Shown here: piece by piece, positions 4,719-11,836 of the stretch
Position numbering within the stretch: the first letter of the stretch is position 1
How the letters are laid out: each line of letters begins with the position of its first letter
NCBI GenBank assembly: GCA_910585565.1
Contig: CAJUFC010000087.1
Coordinates: 1 to 11,836, forward strand
Origin: an uncultured Eggerthellaceae bacterium
Lineage (GTDB): Bacteria > Actinomycetota > Coriobacteriia > Coriobacteriales > Eggerthellaceae
DNA: 11,836 nucleotides
Direction of reading: 5' to 3'
The notes under the pieces: model-generated
Databases searched by the model: none
What the model saw: the letters and a program-made list of their open reading frames with translations, nothing else
Told to the model about the DNA's origin: nothing
Made by a program: the position numbers and the translations under genes

Positions 4719-7700
4719 CTAGTGCACCTCGACGCCTGTGAGCAGGCCCTTGGTGAAGGTGACGATGACGATGCCGTAGTTTCCCGGCGTGTAGGTGAAG
4801 TTGGGTCCTGACCACGACCCGATCTGGTGCACCAGCACCATCTTCGACGACTGCGCGACGTAGGCGGCGCCTATCGCGGTCTCCGTGGACACGTAGTCGC
4901 CGACCGTGATGCTGGGGGCCAGGAGGGATATGACGCCCTTCCCGGCGAGCTTTATGCCGTAGTCGCCCGAGCCGCGCTGCGAGCAGAAGTTGATGTATCC
5001 GCCCGAGGAGTAGCTTTTGCCGCCGCGCACGGAGCCTGACGATATGCCCGTCCATAGCGTGCCGTCGCAGGCGCTGAAGCCGTCGTGGTTCATGAGCACG
5101 CCCGTGCCGCTGCCCGTGTGTGCGACCCTGCCGTCATATATCCGCGTCGACTCGATGTTGAATCCGGCTATCTTTCCGGACGTGCAGGTGAAGTATCCGT
5201 TCTTGGTCATCGAGGTGTTTCCCGCGTCCCATGAGAGGCGCGGCGTCCTGATCGTGATGTCTCCCGACTCGACGGACAGCTGCGAGGACACGTCGCCCTT
5301 CGACACCTTGAGCTCGATCTGCTCCGAGGTGACGCGTATCTTTCCCATTGCGCCCGAGTCGCACACCCTCCATTGGCGGTTGTTGTCGTACACGAACGTG
5401 ATCGTGTCGAGGCTGTCCCACGAATAGAAGCTGTTTCCCTCGAAGGCGTGGTTGTCGACGATGATAGGGAGCGCGCCCGTGCCGCTCACGTTGAGCGTGG
5501 GATAGTCCGCCGTGTTGGCATACTGGAACAGGATGGTCACCGTGGCACCCGAGACCAGCTTGAAGTCGCTGACGGCTACGGTCTTCTCCCTGACGCCTTC
5601 CCGGGTCAGGCAGTAGGCGAAGTTGGAGAGCCGGCTGCTCACCTGAGCGACTATCTCGTTGCCCTTGACGGAGAGCTCGCCCTTGGTCGCATAGGTCCGC
5701 TCCATGTCTGCTTCGAGGTTTTGGACCGTGACGGAGAAGCCCTGTGCGGTCGACACGATCTTGGACGACGCCCCGGCGTCGGCGACGCGCCAGCGCGCAG
5801 ACGCCTCGTCGTACACCAGTGTGACGACATCCTCTGCCATCCACGAGTAGATCGGGTCGATGGGGGCTGCCCCCAGGTAGATGGGCCTCGCTCCCGTGCC
5901 GTTCACGTTGAGGGTCGGGTTCTTCGCGGTGTTCGGGTTGGCGAACCGGACGCATACGAGCGCGCCGTCGCGAAGCTCGAAGCTGGTGCAGGTCGCGGCC
6001 TTCTCGGCGACGACGCTTGCCGTCGGACAGTAGCCGTAGTGGGCGCGGGCGGCGTCGATGGAGCCTATTATCGACGAGCTGTCGATGGTCAGGCTCTCTG
6101 CGCTGATGCGCACCTCTCCCGTGTCCACGTCGGCGTAGAACATCTCCTTCGAGCCCTTCATGACGCTGAGGGCGCCCGACGTGATGTAGCTTGCGTCGAG
6201 GCCGATGGTGTAGACGCGCTCCAGGATGGCGTTGCCGGTGGCGTCGAGCGCATAGGGATAGGTCTTGCCGCCGTCCGTCGAGAAGCCTATCGCGTCTGCC
6301 GTGAGCTTCCAGACCGTCTGGGACTCGCCGATCGTCGGCTTGTCGTGGACGTAGTAGACCTTTCCGCCGTTCTCGGCGTCCTCGGACGTGACGAACATGC
6401 CGCTGCTCTTGCCAAGCTTCTCCGCCATGTTCTCGATGGCTATCTCGCGGGCGGTGCGCTCCTTGGCGAGCTCGTCGCGAAGCTTCTTGATCGCCTTGGT
6501 CTGCGCGGAGAATCCGGCTGCGCTGTTGCGCGAGGGCGTCTCGGCGCTGCAGGCGAACGTCTGGTACGCGCCGGCCTGGAAGGTCGTGCGCGTGATGAAC
6601 GTGCGGCATGAACGCTGTCGGGAGTCGATGACGATGGCGGGGTCGCCGGCCTCGATGGCCGGGCTTCCCAAGGCGCTCAGGTCGAGCGGGCGGAAGCGCA
6701 GGCCGACGACGCGGCTGCCCACCCGAGCTGCAACGTCCGAAGCCTTGCCGTAGGGGATTAGCGGGTTGTCCGCGATGGAGAGGACGTAGCCAGGCTCGCC
6801 GAACAGCGCCGTCTCGCCGCCATGGCCCCCTGCGTCAGAGTCCTCGTCCTGCGCCGTGACGGAGACGCCCGTTATCACCACGTCGTCCGTGACGATCGTG
6901 GAGGACGACAGCGCGTGGATGACCGCGAAGTCGCGATGGTCGAACGTGCCGCCGTCTGCCGAGTCGCCGGCCGAGTAGTCGTCGAACGTGCCGCCGTCTG
7001 CCGTGTCGCCTGTCAGGTACGGATCGACGTAGGGGTCGGCCGGCCCATATGGCTGGATGGTGTATCCCTCGTCGAACTCGCCGCCGTCGAGCCAGTCCTC
7101 TCCGTCGAACTTGGACTCGTCGTACCAGTCCAGGCGCAGCTTCCCTTCGTTGTCGAACCGCGCCCAGCATCCGGCGCACTGCGCCGCGTACGAGATGACG
7201 TCGTGAGACGTGAGCGCGCCGTCGGGGCGCTTCGGAACGGCATAGTCGCTGTTAGGGAACGCCGTGTTTGCGAGCGTCAGGTTGTAGCGCGCACAGATTT
7301 CCATCGCGATCGTGCGCAGCGACGCGGGGTAGCGGGTGGCGACTTCGGCGTAGTCGCGGTCGAGCCTGCTCATGTTGTCGAGCGCGGTGAGCTGGATGGT
7401 TGACGGCATCGCTGCCGGCTGGTCGAGCCAGTAGACGCCCTTGCGCAGCCACTCGACGGCGCCGCCGTCCAGCTCCACGCCGACGGAAGGTTCGATTCTC
7501 GCGCCCGAGAAGTCGTAGCCGCTGAAACGCTCGTCATAGTTGTTGAGGGTCACGGTGCACTGGTTGATGATCGCGGCTCCGATGTCGAACGAGCCGGACG
7601 ACGAAACGGCATCGTCGAACTTCACGCCGCCCATCACGAAGTCGTCCCCCTCGAGGCGCAGCAGCGTGCCGTCTGCGAGGCGCACGTCGGCCTTTACGAG

Positions 7701-7754
7701 AACCTTGCTCTCCTCGGCTATCTTCCGCTCGAACGCGTAGCTTACGTTGAGCAT
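4719..7754 (-). CDS. Tail-tip minor structural protein (Tal/prophage-tail type, 1011 aa)
   Basis: A large baseplate protein expected at the tail tip, linking the tube to the fibre. Residues 1-400 fit the N-terminal ring-forming region of Gram-positive phage minor structural/Tal proteins (ALDNMSRLDRDY, then AQCAGCWARFDNEGKLRLDW). Within it lies a duplicated GDTADGGTFDDYSA/GDSADGGTFDH segment (249-272). Residues 416-448 form a coiled coil. Residues 450-560 hold the DGGKTYPYALDATGNAILE block typical of these proteins. Two homologous beta domains follow at about 573-666 and 711-806, sharing NTA-PTLNV-GTGA-PI, YSW, VYD, W-RV-D-GA and KI. A Gly/Ser-rich end (830-1011) looks like a shaft or adhesin tip. 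No peptidase or lysozyme motif was recognised. The ATG at 7754 lies four nt after the previous TGA. Confidence 0.85.
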   Translation of the reverse strand: MLNVSYAFERKIAEESKVLVKADVRLADGTLLRLEGDDFVMGGVKFDDAVSSSGSFDIGAAIINQCTVTLNNYDERFSGYDFSGARIEPSVGVELDGGAVEWLRKGVYWLDQPAAMPSTIQLTALDNMSRLDRDYAEVATRYPASLRTIAMEICARYNLTLANTAFPNSDYAVPKRPDGALTSHDVISYAAQCAGCWARFDNEGKLRLDWYDESKFDGEDWLDGGEFDEGYTIQPYGPADPYVDPYLTGDTADGGTFDDYSAGDSADGGTFDHRDFAVIHALSSSTIVTDDVVITGVSVTAQDEDSDAGGHGGETALFGEPGYVLSIADNPLIPYGKASDVAARVGSRVVGLRFRPLDLSALGSPAIEAGDPAIVIDSRQRSCRTFITRTTFQAGAYQTFACSAETPSRNSAAGFSAQTKAIKKLRDELAKERTAREIAIENMAEKLGKSSGMFVTSEDAENGGKVYYVHDKPTIGESQTVWKLTADAIGFSTDGGKTYPYALDATGNAILERVYTIGLDASYITSGALSVMKGSKEMFYADVDTGEVRISAESLTIDSSSIIGSIDAARAHYGYCPTASVVAEKAATCTSFELRDGALVCVRFANPNTAKNPTLNVNGTGARPIYLGAAPIDPIYSWMAEDVVTLVYDEASARWRVADAGASSKIVSTAQGFSVTVQNLEADMERTYATKGELSVKGNEIVAQVSSRLSNFAYCLTREGVREKTVAVSDFKLVSGATVTILFQYANTADYPTLNVSGTGALPIIVDNHAFEGNSFYSWDSLDTITFVYDNNRQWRVCDSGAMGKIRVTSEQIELKVSKGDVSSQLSVESGDITIRTPRLSWDAGNTSMTKNGYFTCTSGKIAGFNIESTRIYDGRVAHTGSGTGVLMNHDGFSACDGTLWTGISSGSVRGGKSYSSGGYINFCSQRGSGDYGIKLAGKGVISLLAPSITVGDYVSTETAIGAAYVAQSSKMVLVHQIGSWSGPNFTYTPGNYGIVIVTFTKGLLTGVEVH
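6939..7010 (-). repeat. Tandem 42-bp repeat inside the tail-tip gene
   Basis: 30 bp at 6939-6968 recur at 6981-7010 with a single mismatch (6962 versus 7004), a period of 42 bp or 14 codons. The repeat encodes the doubled ADGGTFD segment and keeps the frame, consistent with a slippage or unequal-crossover duplication in a surface loop. Confidence 0.8.
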
Positions 7755-7758
7755 GGCA

Positions 7759-8157
7759 TCACCGCTCTATGATCGAGAAGGAGAGCGTCGACATGGTCGT
7801 CCTCTTTCCCGTCGGGTCGTTCAGGGTGATCTGGCGGAACGGGGAGGACCTGTCGCCGACATAGAAGCAGCGTATCTCGAACGTGCCGTCGAGCACGTCG
7901 AGATACCTGACGTAGACGTATTGCGGGTTGAACATCCGCATGATCTGCGATGCCTGCTTGAGGCTCAGGTTCTTCCACGCAAGCGAAATCTTTCGCTTCT
8001 GGGTGACGCGGTTCTTGTACATGGTTGCGTTGGCGTCCTGCACGCGCCCGGAGTCGGACGCGGATATGTCTTGGAGGCCGTAGCCGATGTCGTCTGGCTC
8101 GACCGGAACTTCGACCAGGCTTGTCGCCGACGTTCCCACCGATATGCTCGATGCCAT
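7759..8157 (-). CDS. DUF6711-like tail protein (132 aa)
   Basis: A small beta-rich protein between the tape measure and the tail-tip gene, where siphophages encode the distal tail component. Landmarks are a VQDAN-type motif, a basic stretch (YKNRVTQKRKISLAWKNLSL), ASQIMRMFN, YVYVRYLDVLDGTFEIRCFY, VGDRSSP, and a C-terminal STLSFSIIER. These match the DUF6711 phage proteins as I remember them. It may act as a short distal-tail adaptor; that role is inference from position. The ATG at 8157 has AGGGG five nt upstream and lies nine nt after the tape-measure stop. The TGA ends just before the next ATG. Confidence 0.75.
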   Translation of the reverse strand: MASSISVGTSATSLVEVPVEPDDIGYGLQDISASDSGRVQDANATMYKNRVTQKRKISLAWKNLSLKQASQIMRMFNPQYVYVRYLDVLDGTFEIRCFYVGDRSSPFRQITLNDPTGKRTTMSTLSFSIIER

Positions 8158-8166
8158 GATTCACCC

Positions 8167-10860
8167 CTATAGTCCGAACGCGAGCTCCGGGCGCAGCTCG
8201 CCGCGGCGCAGCAGCGACTCGCTGCCCTTGCTCACGGCGCGCGCAAGCTCCTCGTTCCCCACCTGCAGCACCATGGTCACATCCCTGTCGCTTGGCTGCT
8301 GGAGCGCGGGAGCCATCTGCATCAGCGCGGACACCATCGCCTGCTGCACCGCCGCGGCCAACTGCTCGGCGTTGCCGCCCGCCTCCTCGCGCACGATCTG
8401 CCGGATGAGCGATTCGGGCGCTTCGAGGTTCGTGCCGCTGGTCTGGTCGCCCAGCACTGCCAGGAACTTGCGGTTGGGCGGTATCACGGCGCCTTGGGCG
8501 AGGTACGGTATCTGGGGCATCCGTACGTTCAATGACCAGTCGAGGCCGAAGAAGCCGAGGATGTCGCCGATTCCGCCCGTTATCGAGTTGATGAAGTCGC
8601 CGAAGGAACCGAGCGCGCAGTTGATGGCATAGATGAGGCCGTTGACGATGCACCTGAACTTCTCCTGCCACCATTCGAGCGTGAAGATGGGCGCGATGTA
8701 TGTGTTCCAGAACGACACGATGCCGTTCCATATCTCCTTGATCTTCTCTTGCAGGAAGTCCCAGTTTAGGGCGGCAGCGCCCACGAACATACCTATCCCT
8801 GCGAGGATGCAGGCGATTCCGAGCGGGATTCCGGCGCCCGTGAAGAGCAGGATGATGCCGATTACAATCAGGCAGCCCCCTATGATGAGCAGGAGCTTCG
8901 TCATCTCGTCCTGCATCTCGGGCGTCATGCTGTCCCAGTTCAAGGCTACGGCCGTCGCGAGCATCCCGGCGCCGATTATCATGAGGCCGACGCCCAGCGG
9001 CGCGGCCACGCCGGTGAGGGCAAGGATGGCTCCCACGACGAGGAAGGCGACGCCCACGATCTTGAACAGCTCCGTTACGGCGTTTTGCATGTCCGGCGTC
9101 ATGCTGTTCCAGTTCAGGAAGACGAGCGCGGCGAGGCCGGCCGCGCCGAGGAGCATGAGCCCGACGCCGAGCATGGGGTTCGCCCCCGTGAAGGTGAGGA
9201 TGGCGCCGATGACCAAAAGGGCGATGCAGAGAATCGCCATCAGGCCGGACACGGCTGCCTGGGTGTCGGCGTCCATGCTGTTCCAGCTGAGCGCCACGGC
9301 CGCGCCGAGCATGACCGCGCCGGCGGCAATGAGGCCGACCCCTAGCGGGATGTTTATGCCCGTGAGGGCGAGGATGGCGCCGACGACCAGCAGAGCGACC
9401 CCGATGATCGCCATCAGGGCGATGAGGGATCCCCTTGTTTCGGCGTCCATGCTGTTCCAATTGATGGCCGCCGCGGTTCCAAGCATGATGGCGCCGGCGG
9501 CTATAAGTGCGATTCCCAGGGGCACGTTGACGCCAGTGAAGGCGAGGACGGCCCCTATCACGAGCAGCAGGATTCCGCCGATGACCAGCGCGGTCGTGAT
9601 GGCCTGCTGCACCTCTGCGGGCAACAGCCCCCATTGCTCCTGCAGGGCCGTGTACACCATGAGCGCGCCTATGGCCATGAGCGTGATGCCCAGCGGTATG
9701 TTGATGCCCGAGAACGCGAGGATGGCGCCCACGGCCATGAGGGCAGCACCGAGGATGACCATGATGGCCCCCAGCTTCTCGTCGATCTGGCCTGCGCCCA
9801 GCGCGCCGAAGTCGAGCGACGCCTCTTGCGGCTCCTCGTCCTTCTCGGCCGACTTGTCCGCCTGCATGGCGTTCAGCTCGTCGAACGCCATGACCGACTT
9901 GCTTGCCTCCTTGGTGGCCTTGGCCGTCTTCTTCTTGGCCTTCGCCTCGCGCTCGGCGGCCTGCGCGGCCTCCCGCGCCGCCCTGATGGAGCCGGCGATG
10001 TCGGTCTTGAACACGGAGTCCACGAGCCTTGCGAGCGTCATGAGCATGCTCGAAAGGATGTTCATGAGGCCCGTGAGCGCCGTGGCTATGCCGTTGACGA
10101 GGGGGGCGGCGAAGCCTGCCATGGTCGCCTTGAGCACGGCGAGCGAAGCGGCGAAGCGGTCGTTCTCCTGCATCGTCTCGGCGAGGTGGTCCTTCATTGC
10201 GTCCAGGGCGCCGGCGATGAGCGAGAACACGAACGCCTTCTTGGCGAGCGCGTTGATCTTGCGCCCCAGCTTGTCCATGCGGCCCTCTGCGTCCGCCGTC
10301 GACTTCCGCACGGCCTCCGTTCCAGCAGACATGGACTTGCCGTAGCTGCGGGCGACGCTGTCCTGCTTTGCCTTGACCTTCTCGGCGCTCGATGCCTGCG
10401 ACGCCATGGACCGCTGGTATTCGGCGGCAAGCTCCTTCTGCCGCGCCTTCGCCTCGTCGAGCTGGGTGGAGTATGCCTTGGAGCGTGACTCGGCGTTCTG
10501 CCACTTGTTGTTGAGCCCGTCGATAGCGGATATCTGCTTGTCGAGGCTCTTGGTGGCCTCGTCGAGGTCGCCCCTCGTCGCCTTGATGGCCTCCTGCTGC
10601 GCGATGTATTGGCCTGGCGTCCCCAGCGGCGCGCCTTCCAGCGACGCCAGCTTCGCCTTGAGGGCGTCGACCTCGGCCTCGGTCTCGTGGATGGCCGCCT
10701 CGGCCCTCTCCATCTCGATCTCGATGGCGTTCTTGCTCGAGTCGGCGCGCTCAAGCTTGCGCTTGATGTTGTCGACCTCTCGGCCGGTCGCCTTGAGCTC
10801 GGCTTCCAGCTGCTCGTTGTCGAGCGCGGTGCTAAACGTTATGGTGCCTGCGTCTGCCAT
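8167..10860 (-). CDS. Tail tape measure protein with six 58-aa membrane-like repeats
   Basis: The 897-aa protein sets tail length and later leaves the tail during DNA entry. Residues 15-200 are coiled coil (Ala/Glu/Lys-rich). Residues 204-285 are hydrophobic. Residues 290-333 are a basic Ala/Lys helix ending in MAFDELNAM, a motif recurrent in Gram-positive tape measures. Residues 365-712 are six gapless repeats of exactly 58 residues, each with two hydrophobic helices around G-(I/V)-N-(I/V)-P-L-G and ending in NWNSM(D/T). Residues 713-780 hold Trp and further hydrophobic segments. A conserved C-terminal region follows (LAQGAVIPPNRKFLAVLGDQ, about 785-804, then EAPESLI). The start ATG has GAGG upstream, seven nt after the Gp15 stop. 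The hydrophobic array could form the trans-membrane conduit at infection. Confidence 0.92.
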   Translation of the reverse strand: MADAGTITFSTALDNEQLEAELKATGREVDNIKRKLERADSSKNAIEIEMERAEAAIHETEAEVDALKAKLASLEGAPLGTPGQYIAQQEAIKATRGDLDEATKSLDKQISAIDGLNNKWQNAESRSKAYSTQLDEAKARQKELAAEYQRSMASQASSAEKVKAKQDSVARSYGKSMSAGTEAVRKSTADAEGRMDKLGRKINALAKKAFVFSLIAGALDAMKDHLAETMQENDRFAASLAVLKATMAGFAAPLVNGIATALTGLMNILSSMLMTLARLVDSVFKTDIAGSIRAAREAAQAAEREAKAKKKTAKATKEASKSVMAFDELNAMQADKSAEKDEEPQEASLDFGALGAGQIDEKLGAIMVILGAALMAVGAILAFSGINIPLGITLMAIGALMVYTALQEQWGLLPAEVQQAITTALVIGGILLLVIGAVLAFTGVNVPLGIALIAAGAIMLGTAAAINWNSMDAETRGSLIALMAIIGVALLVVGAILALTGINIPLGVGLIAAGAVMLGAAVALSWNSMDADTQAAVSGLMAILCIALLVIGAILTFTGANPMLGVGLMLLGAAGLAALVFLNWNSMTPDMQNAVTELFKIVGVAFLVVGAILALTGVAAPLGVGLMIIGAGMLATAVALNWDSMTPEMQDEMTKLLLIIGGCLIVIGIILLFTGAGIPLGIACILAGIGMFVGAAALNWDFLQEKIKEIWNGIVSFWNTYIAPIFTLEWWQEKFRCIVNGLIYAINCALGSFGDFINSITGGIGDILGFFGLDWSLNVRMPQIPYLAQGAVIPPNRKFLAVLGDQTSGTNLEAPESLIRQIVREEAGGNAEQLAAAVQQAMVSALMQMAPALQQPSDRDVTMVLQVGNEELARAVSKGSESLLRRGELRPELAFGL
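8725..9768 (-). repeat. Six tandem 174-bp units in the tape measure gene
   Basis: The units are 9595-9768, 9421-9594, 9247-9420, 9073-9246, 8899-9072 and 8725-8898, all exactly 174 bp. The shared ATGCTGTTCCA-type stretch (plus-strand view) recurs at 9449, 9275 and 9101, and as a close variant at 8927, exactly one period apart. Units 2 to 5 are most alike. The first and last diverge, as expected of array ends. Confidence 0.9.
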
Positions 10861-10867
10861 GGCTGCC

Positions 10868-11419
10868 TCACTTGATCCACTCGTCGAACGCCGCGGCCTC
10901 GGATGCCGTCTCCGGCCTCTTGAGGTCGACGAGTTCGCGGTTCTGCCTGTAGAACGCCTCGTCCGCCTTGTCGAGCTTCTTGCCCTGCTGGCGCTTCTTG
11001 CGGATGGACACGACCTGGGCGAACGTGCAGTCGCCTATCTCTCCGTAGGCCGAGAGGAACGTCCACCAGTGCATGTAGCCCAAGGCCCTCACCTCGGTGC
11101 CGAGCACGCGGTTCACCGGCGCGCAGATTATCGGGAAGTCCTGCTCCCAGTCCATGAGGCGGGGCTTGGGGGCGCCCGTCTCGCGCTTGCCGCCGCCGAT
11201 GAACCAGTACACGTAGTCGACCGCCTCCTGCCACGAGCCGGGCGGCATCGAGTCGAAGTCCGGGTAGAAGACGGAGAGGACCAGCACGGTCCTCTCCTCG
11301 TCGTCGAGCTCGCGGTCTGCCATCACCTGGATGGCGTCGAGGGCCGCGCGGTAGTCGCTGCGTATGTCGTATTCGACGCCCCCTATGTCAGCCTTCGTCG
11401 GGAGGTCGTAGGGGCTCAC
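10868..11419 (-). CDS. Bacteriophage Gp15-family protein (183 aa)
   Basis: It matches the phage Gp15 family (PF06854). The start is followed by YDLPTKADIGGVEYDIRSDY and RAALDAIQ. A middle stretch holds LVLSVFYPDF, EAVDYVYWFIGGG, LMDWEQDFPIICAPVNRVLG, HWWTFLSAYGEIGDC and VVSIRKKRQQGKKLDKADEAF, all typical of the family. Gp15 genes sit between the tail chaperone and the tape measure, as here, and probably help tape-measure or tail-tube assembly. The GTG at 11419 overlaps the preceding TGA (GTGA) and has AAGGGC upstream. The frame stays open upstream to 11557, but that part is the shadow of the chaperone gene. No classical slippery heptamer is visible at the junction, so a frameshift fusion is not supported. 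Confidence 0.88.
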   Translation of the reverse strand: MSPYDLPTKADIGGVEYDIRSDYRAALDAIQVMADRELDDEERTVLVLSVFYPDFDSMPPGSWQEAVDYVYWFIGGGKRETGAPKPRLMDWEQDFPIICAPVNRVLGTEVRALGYMHWWTFLSAYGEIGDCTFAQVVSIRKKRQQGKKLDKADEAFYRQNRELVDLKRPETASEAAAFDEWIK

Positions 11420-11836
11420 TTCTTGCCCTTCTTGTACTTCGCCATCATGGCCGAGTACTTCTTGTTGTATCCCTTGACGCGCGGGTCGCCCTTCTTCTGC
11501 TCCTCGCTGTAGGCAGCTTCGACCTCCTCGGCGATGGCGAACATGAGGTTGATCCACACGGGAAGGCCGTCTGCCAGCGCGTAGCAGTTCATGTTGGGGA
11601 GCAGGGCGTCTGCCGTGCCCTCCCCGAGCAGCCCGTCGATGAGGCCGCGCATCTCGCGGTCGCGTTCGCCCGCGTAGGCGAACATCCTCTCGCCGTCGTC
11701 GCCGATCTCGTCGATGCGCGCCTGGAACTCCTCCTGCTTGGACTCCAGCTCGGTGAAGGTGTTGTATAGCCGTTCAACGAAGGTCGCGTCGGTCGGGTTG
11801 AAGCGCACCTTTGCGGTGCCGTTGATGTCGTACTCG
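11416..11836 (-). CDS. Tail assembly chaperone-like protein, 5' end outside the window
   Basis: The reading frame is open to the window edge. The residues before the internal GTG at 11808 (EYDINGTAKV) continue naturally into RFNPTDATFVERLYNTF, so the true start lies beyond 11836. The visible part is helical (LESKQEEFQARIDEIGDDGE), has a Cys-containing segment (LLPNMNCYALADGLPVWINL) and ends in a Lys-rich tail (YNKKYSAMMAKYKKGKK). Size, helical content and position directly before Gp15 and the tape measure fit a gpG-like tail assembly chaperone, possibly of the DUF6673 type. The family name is uncertain. The stop TGA overlaps the Gp15 GTG. Confidence 0.7.
   Translation of the reverse strand, partial: EYDINGTAKVRFNPTDATFVERLYNTFTELESKQEEFQARIDEIGDDGERMFAYAGERDREMRGLIDGLLGEGTADALLPNMNCYALADGLPVWINLMFAIAEEVEAAYSEEQKKGDPRVKGYNKKYSAMMAKYKKGKK

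Noticed and set aside
7742..10504. 920-codon minus-strand ORF overlapping the tape measure
   Set aside because: Arg/His/Gly-rich alternate-frame shadow. The overlapping frame has clear tape-measure structure and motifs.
11400..11430. Programmed frameshift joining the chaperone to Gp15
   Set aside because: The junction AAG AAG TGA has no classical slippery heptamer, and Gp15 has its own GTG and ribosome-binding site at the overlap.

Overview
This window is the late structural and lysis block of a tailed phage or prophage with a long non-contractile tail (siphovirus type). All recognised genes lie on the minus strand and read from high to low coordinates, packed with ATGA, GTGA, TGATG or TAGATG junctions, as in one late operon. 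The DNA is GC-rich throughout, while the gene families (Gp15, DUF6711-like, DUF1617-like, DUF6273-like) are those familiar from low-GC Gram-positive phages. That mix suggests a high-GC gut host such as a Coriobacteriia (Eggerthella/Slackia/Olsenella type). This host assignment is inference; no host gene or attachment site is visible.

Layout in transcription order. Tail initiation: a tail assembly chaperone-like gene cut by the window edge (11416-11836), a Gp15 protein (10868-11419) and a tape measure protein (8167-10860) with six exact-length 58-residue hydrophobic repeats. Tail tip: a DUF6711-like protein (7759-8157), a 1011-residue minor structural/tail-tip protein (4719-7754), an 81-residue protein built of two repeats (4461-4706), a DUF1617-like protein (4084-4470) and a collagen-containing tail fibre (2455-4083). 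Lysis: a membrane/coiled-coil protein (1427-1882), a holin (1110-1415), a 29-residue Acb2/Tad1-like fragment (920-1009), an amidase endolysin (201-920) with a probable internal start at 410, and a 43-residue ORF (73-204). A 14-bp perfect stem-loop (24-63) follows.

The most notable structure is around 1917-2987. Here the 3' end of the fibre gene faces a second, promoterless and startless copy of the same C-terminal domain on the plus strand. The two copies meet stop-to-stop at about 2450. They begin at a 31-bp inverted repeat (29 identities) where homology starts abruptly, and both are in frame with the fibre stem. Inversion of this roughly 1.07-kb segment would swap the receptor-binding tip, so it reads as a two-state phase-variable tail fibre. 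No recombinase is encoded in the window.

Other points of interest are the truncated anti-defence-like peptide placed between holin and endolysin, an internal Shine-Dalgarno and ATG that would release the endolysin C-terminal domain as a separate protein, and the repeat architecture of the tape measure and tail-tip proteins.
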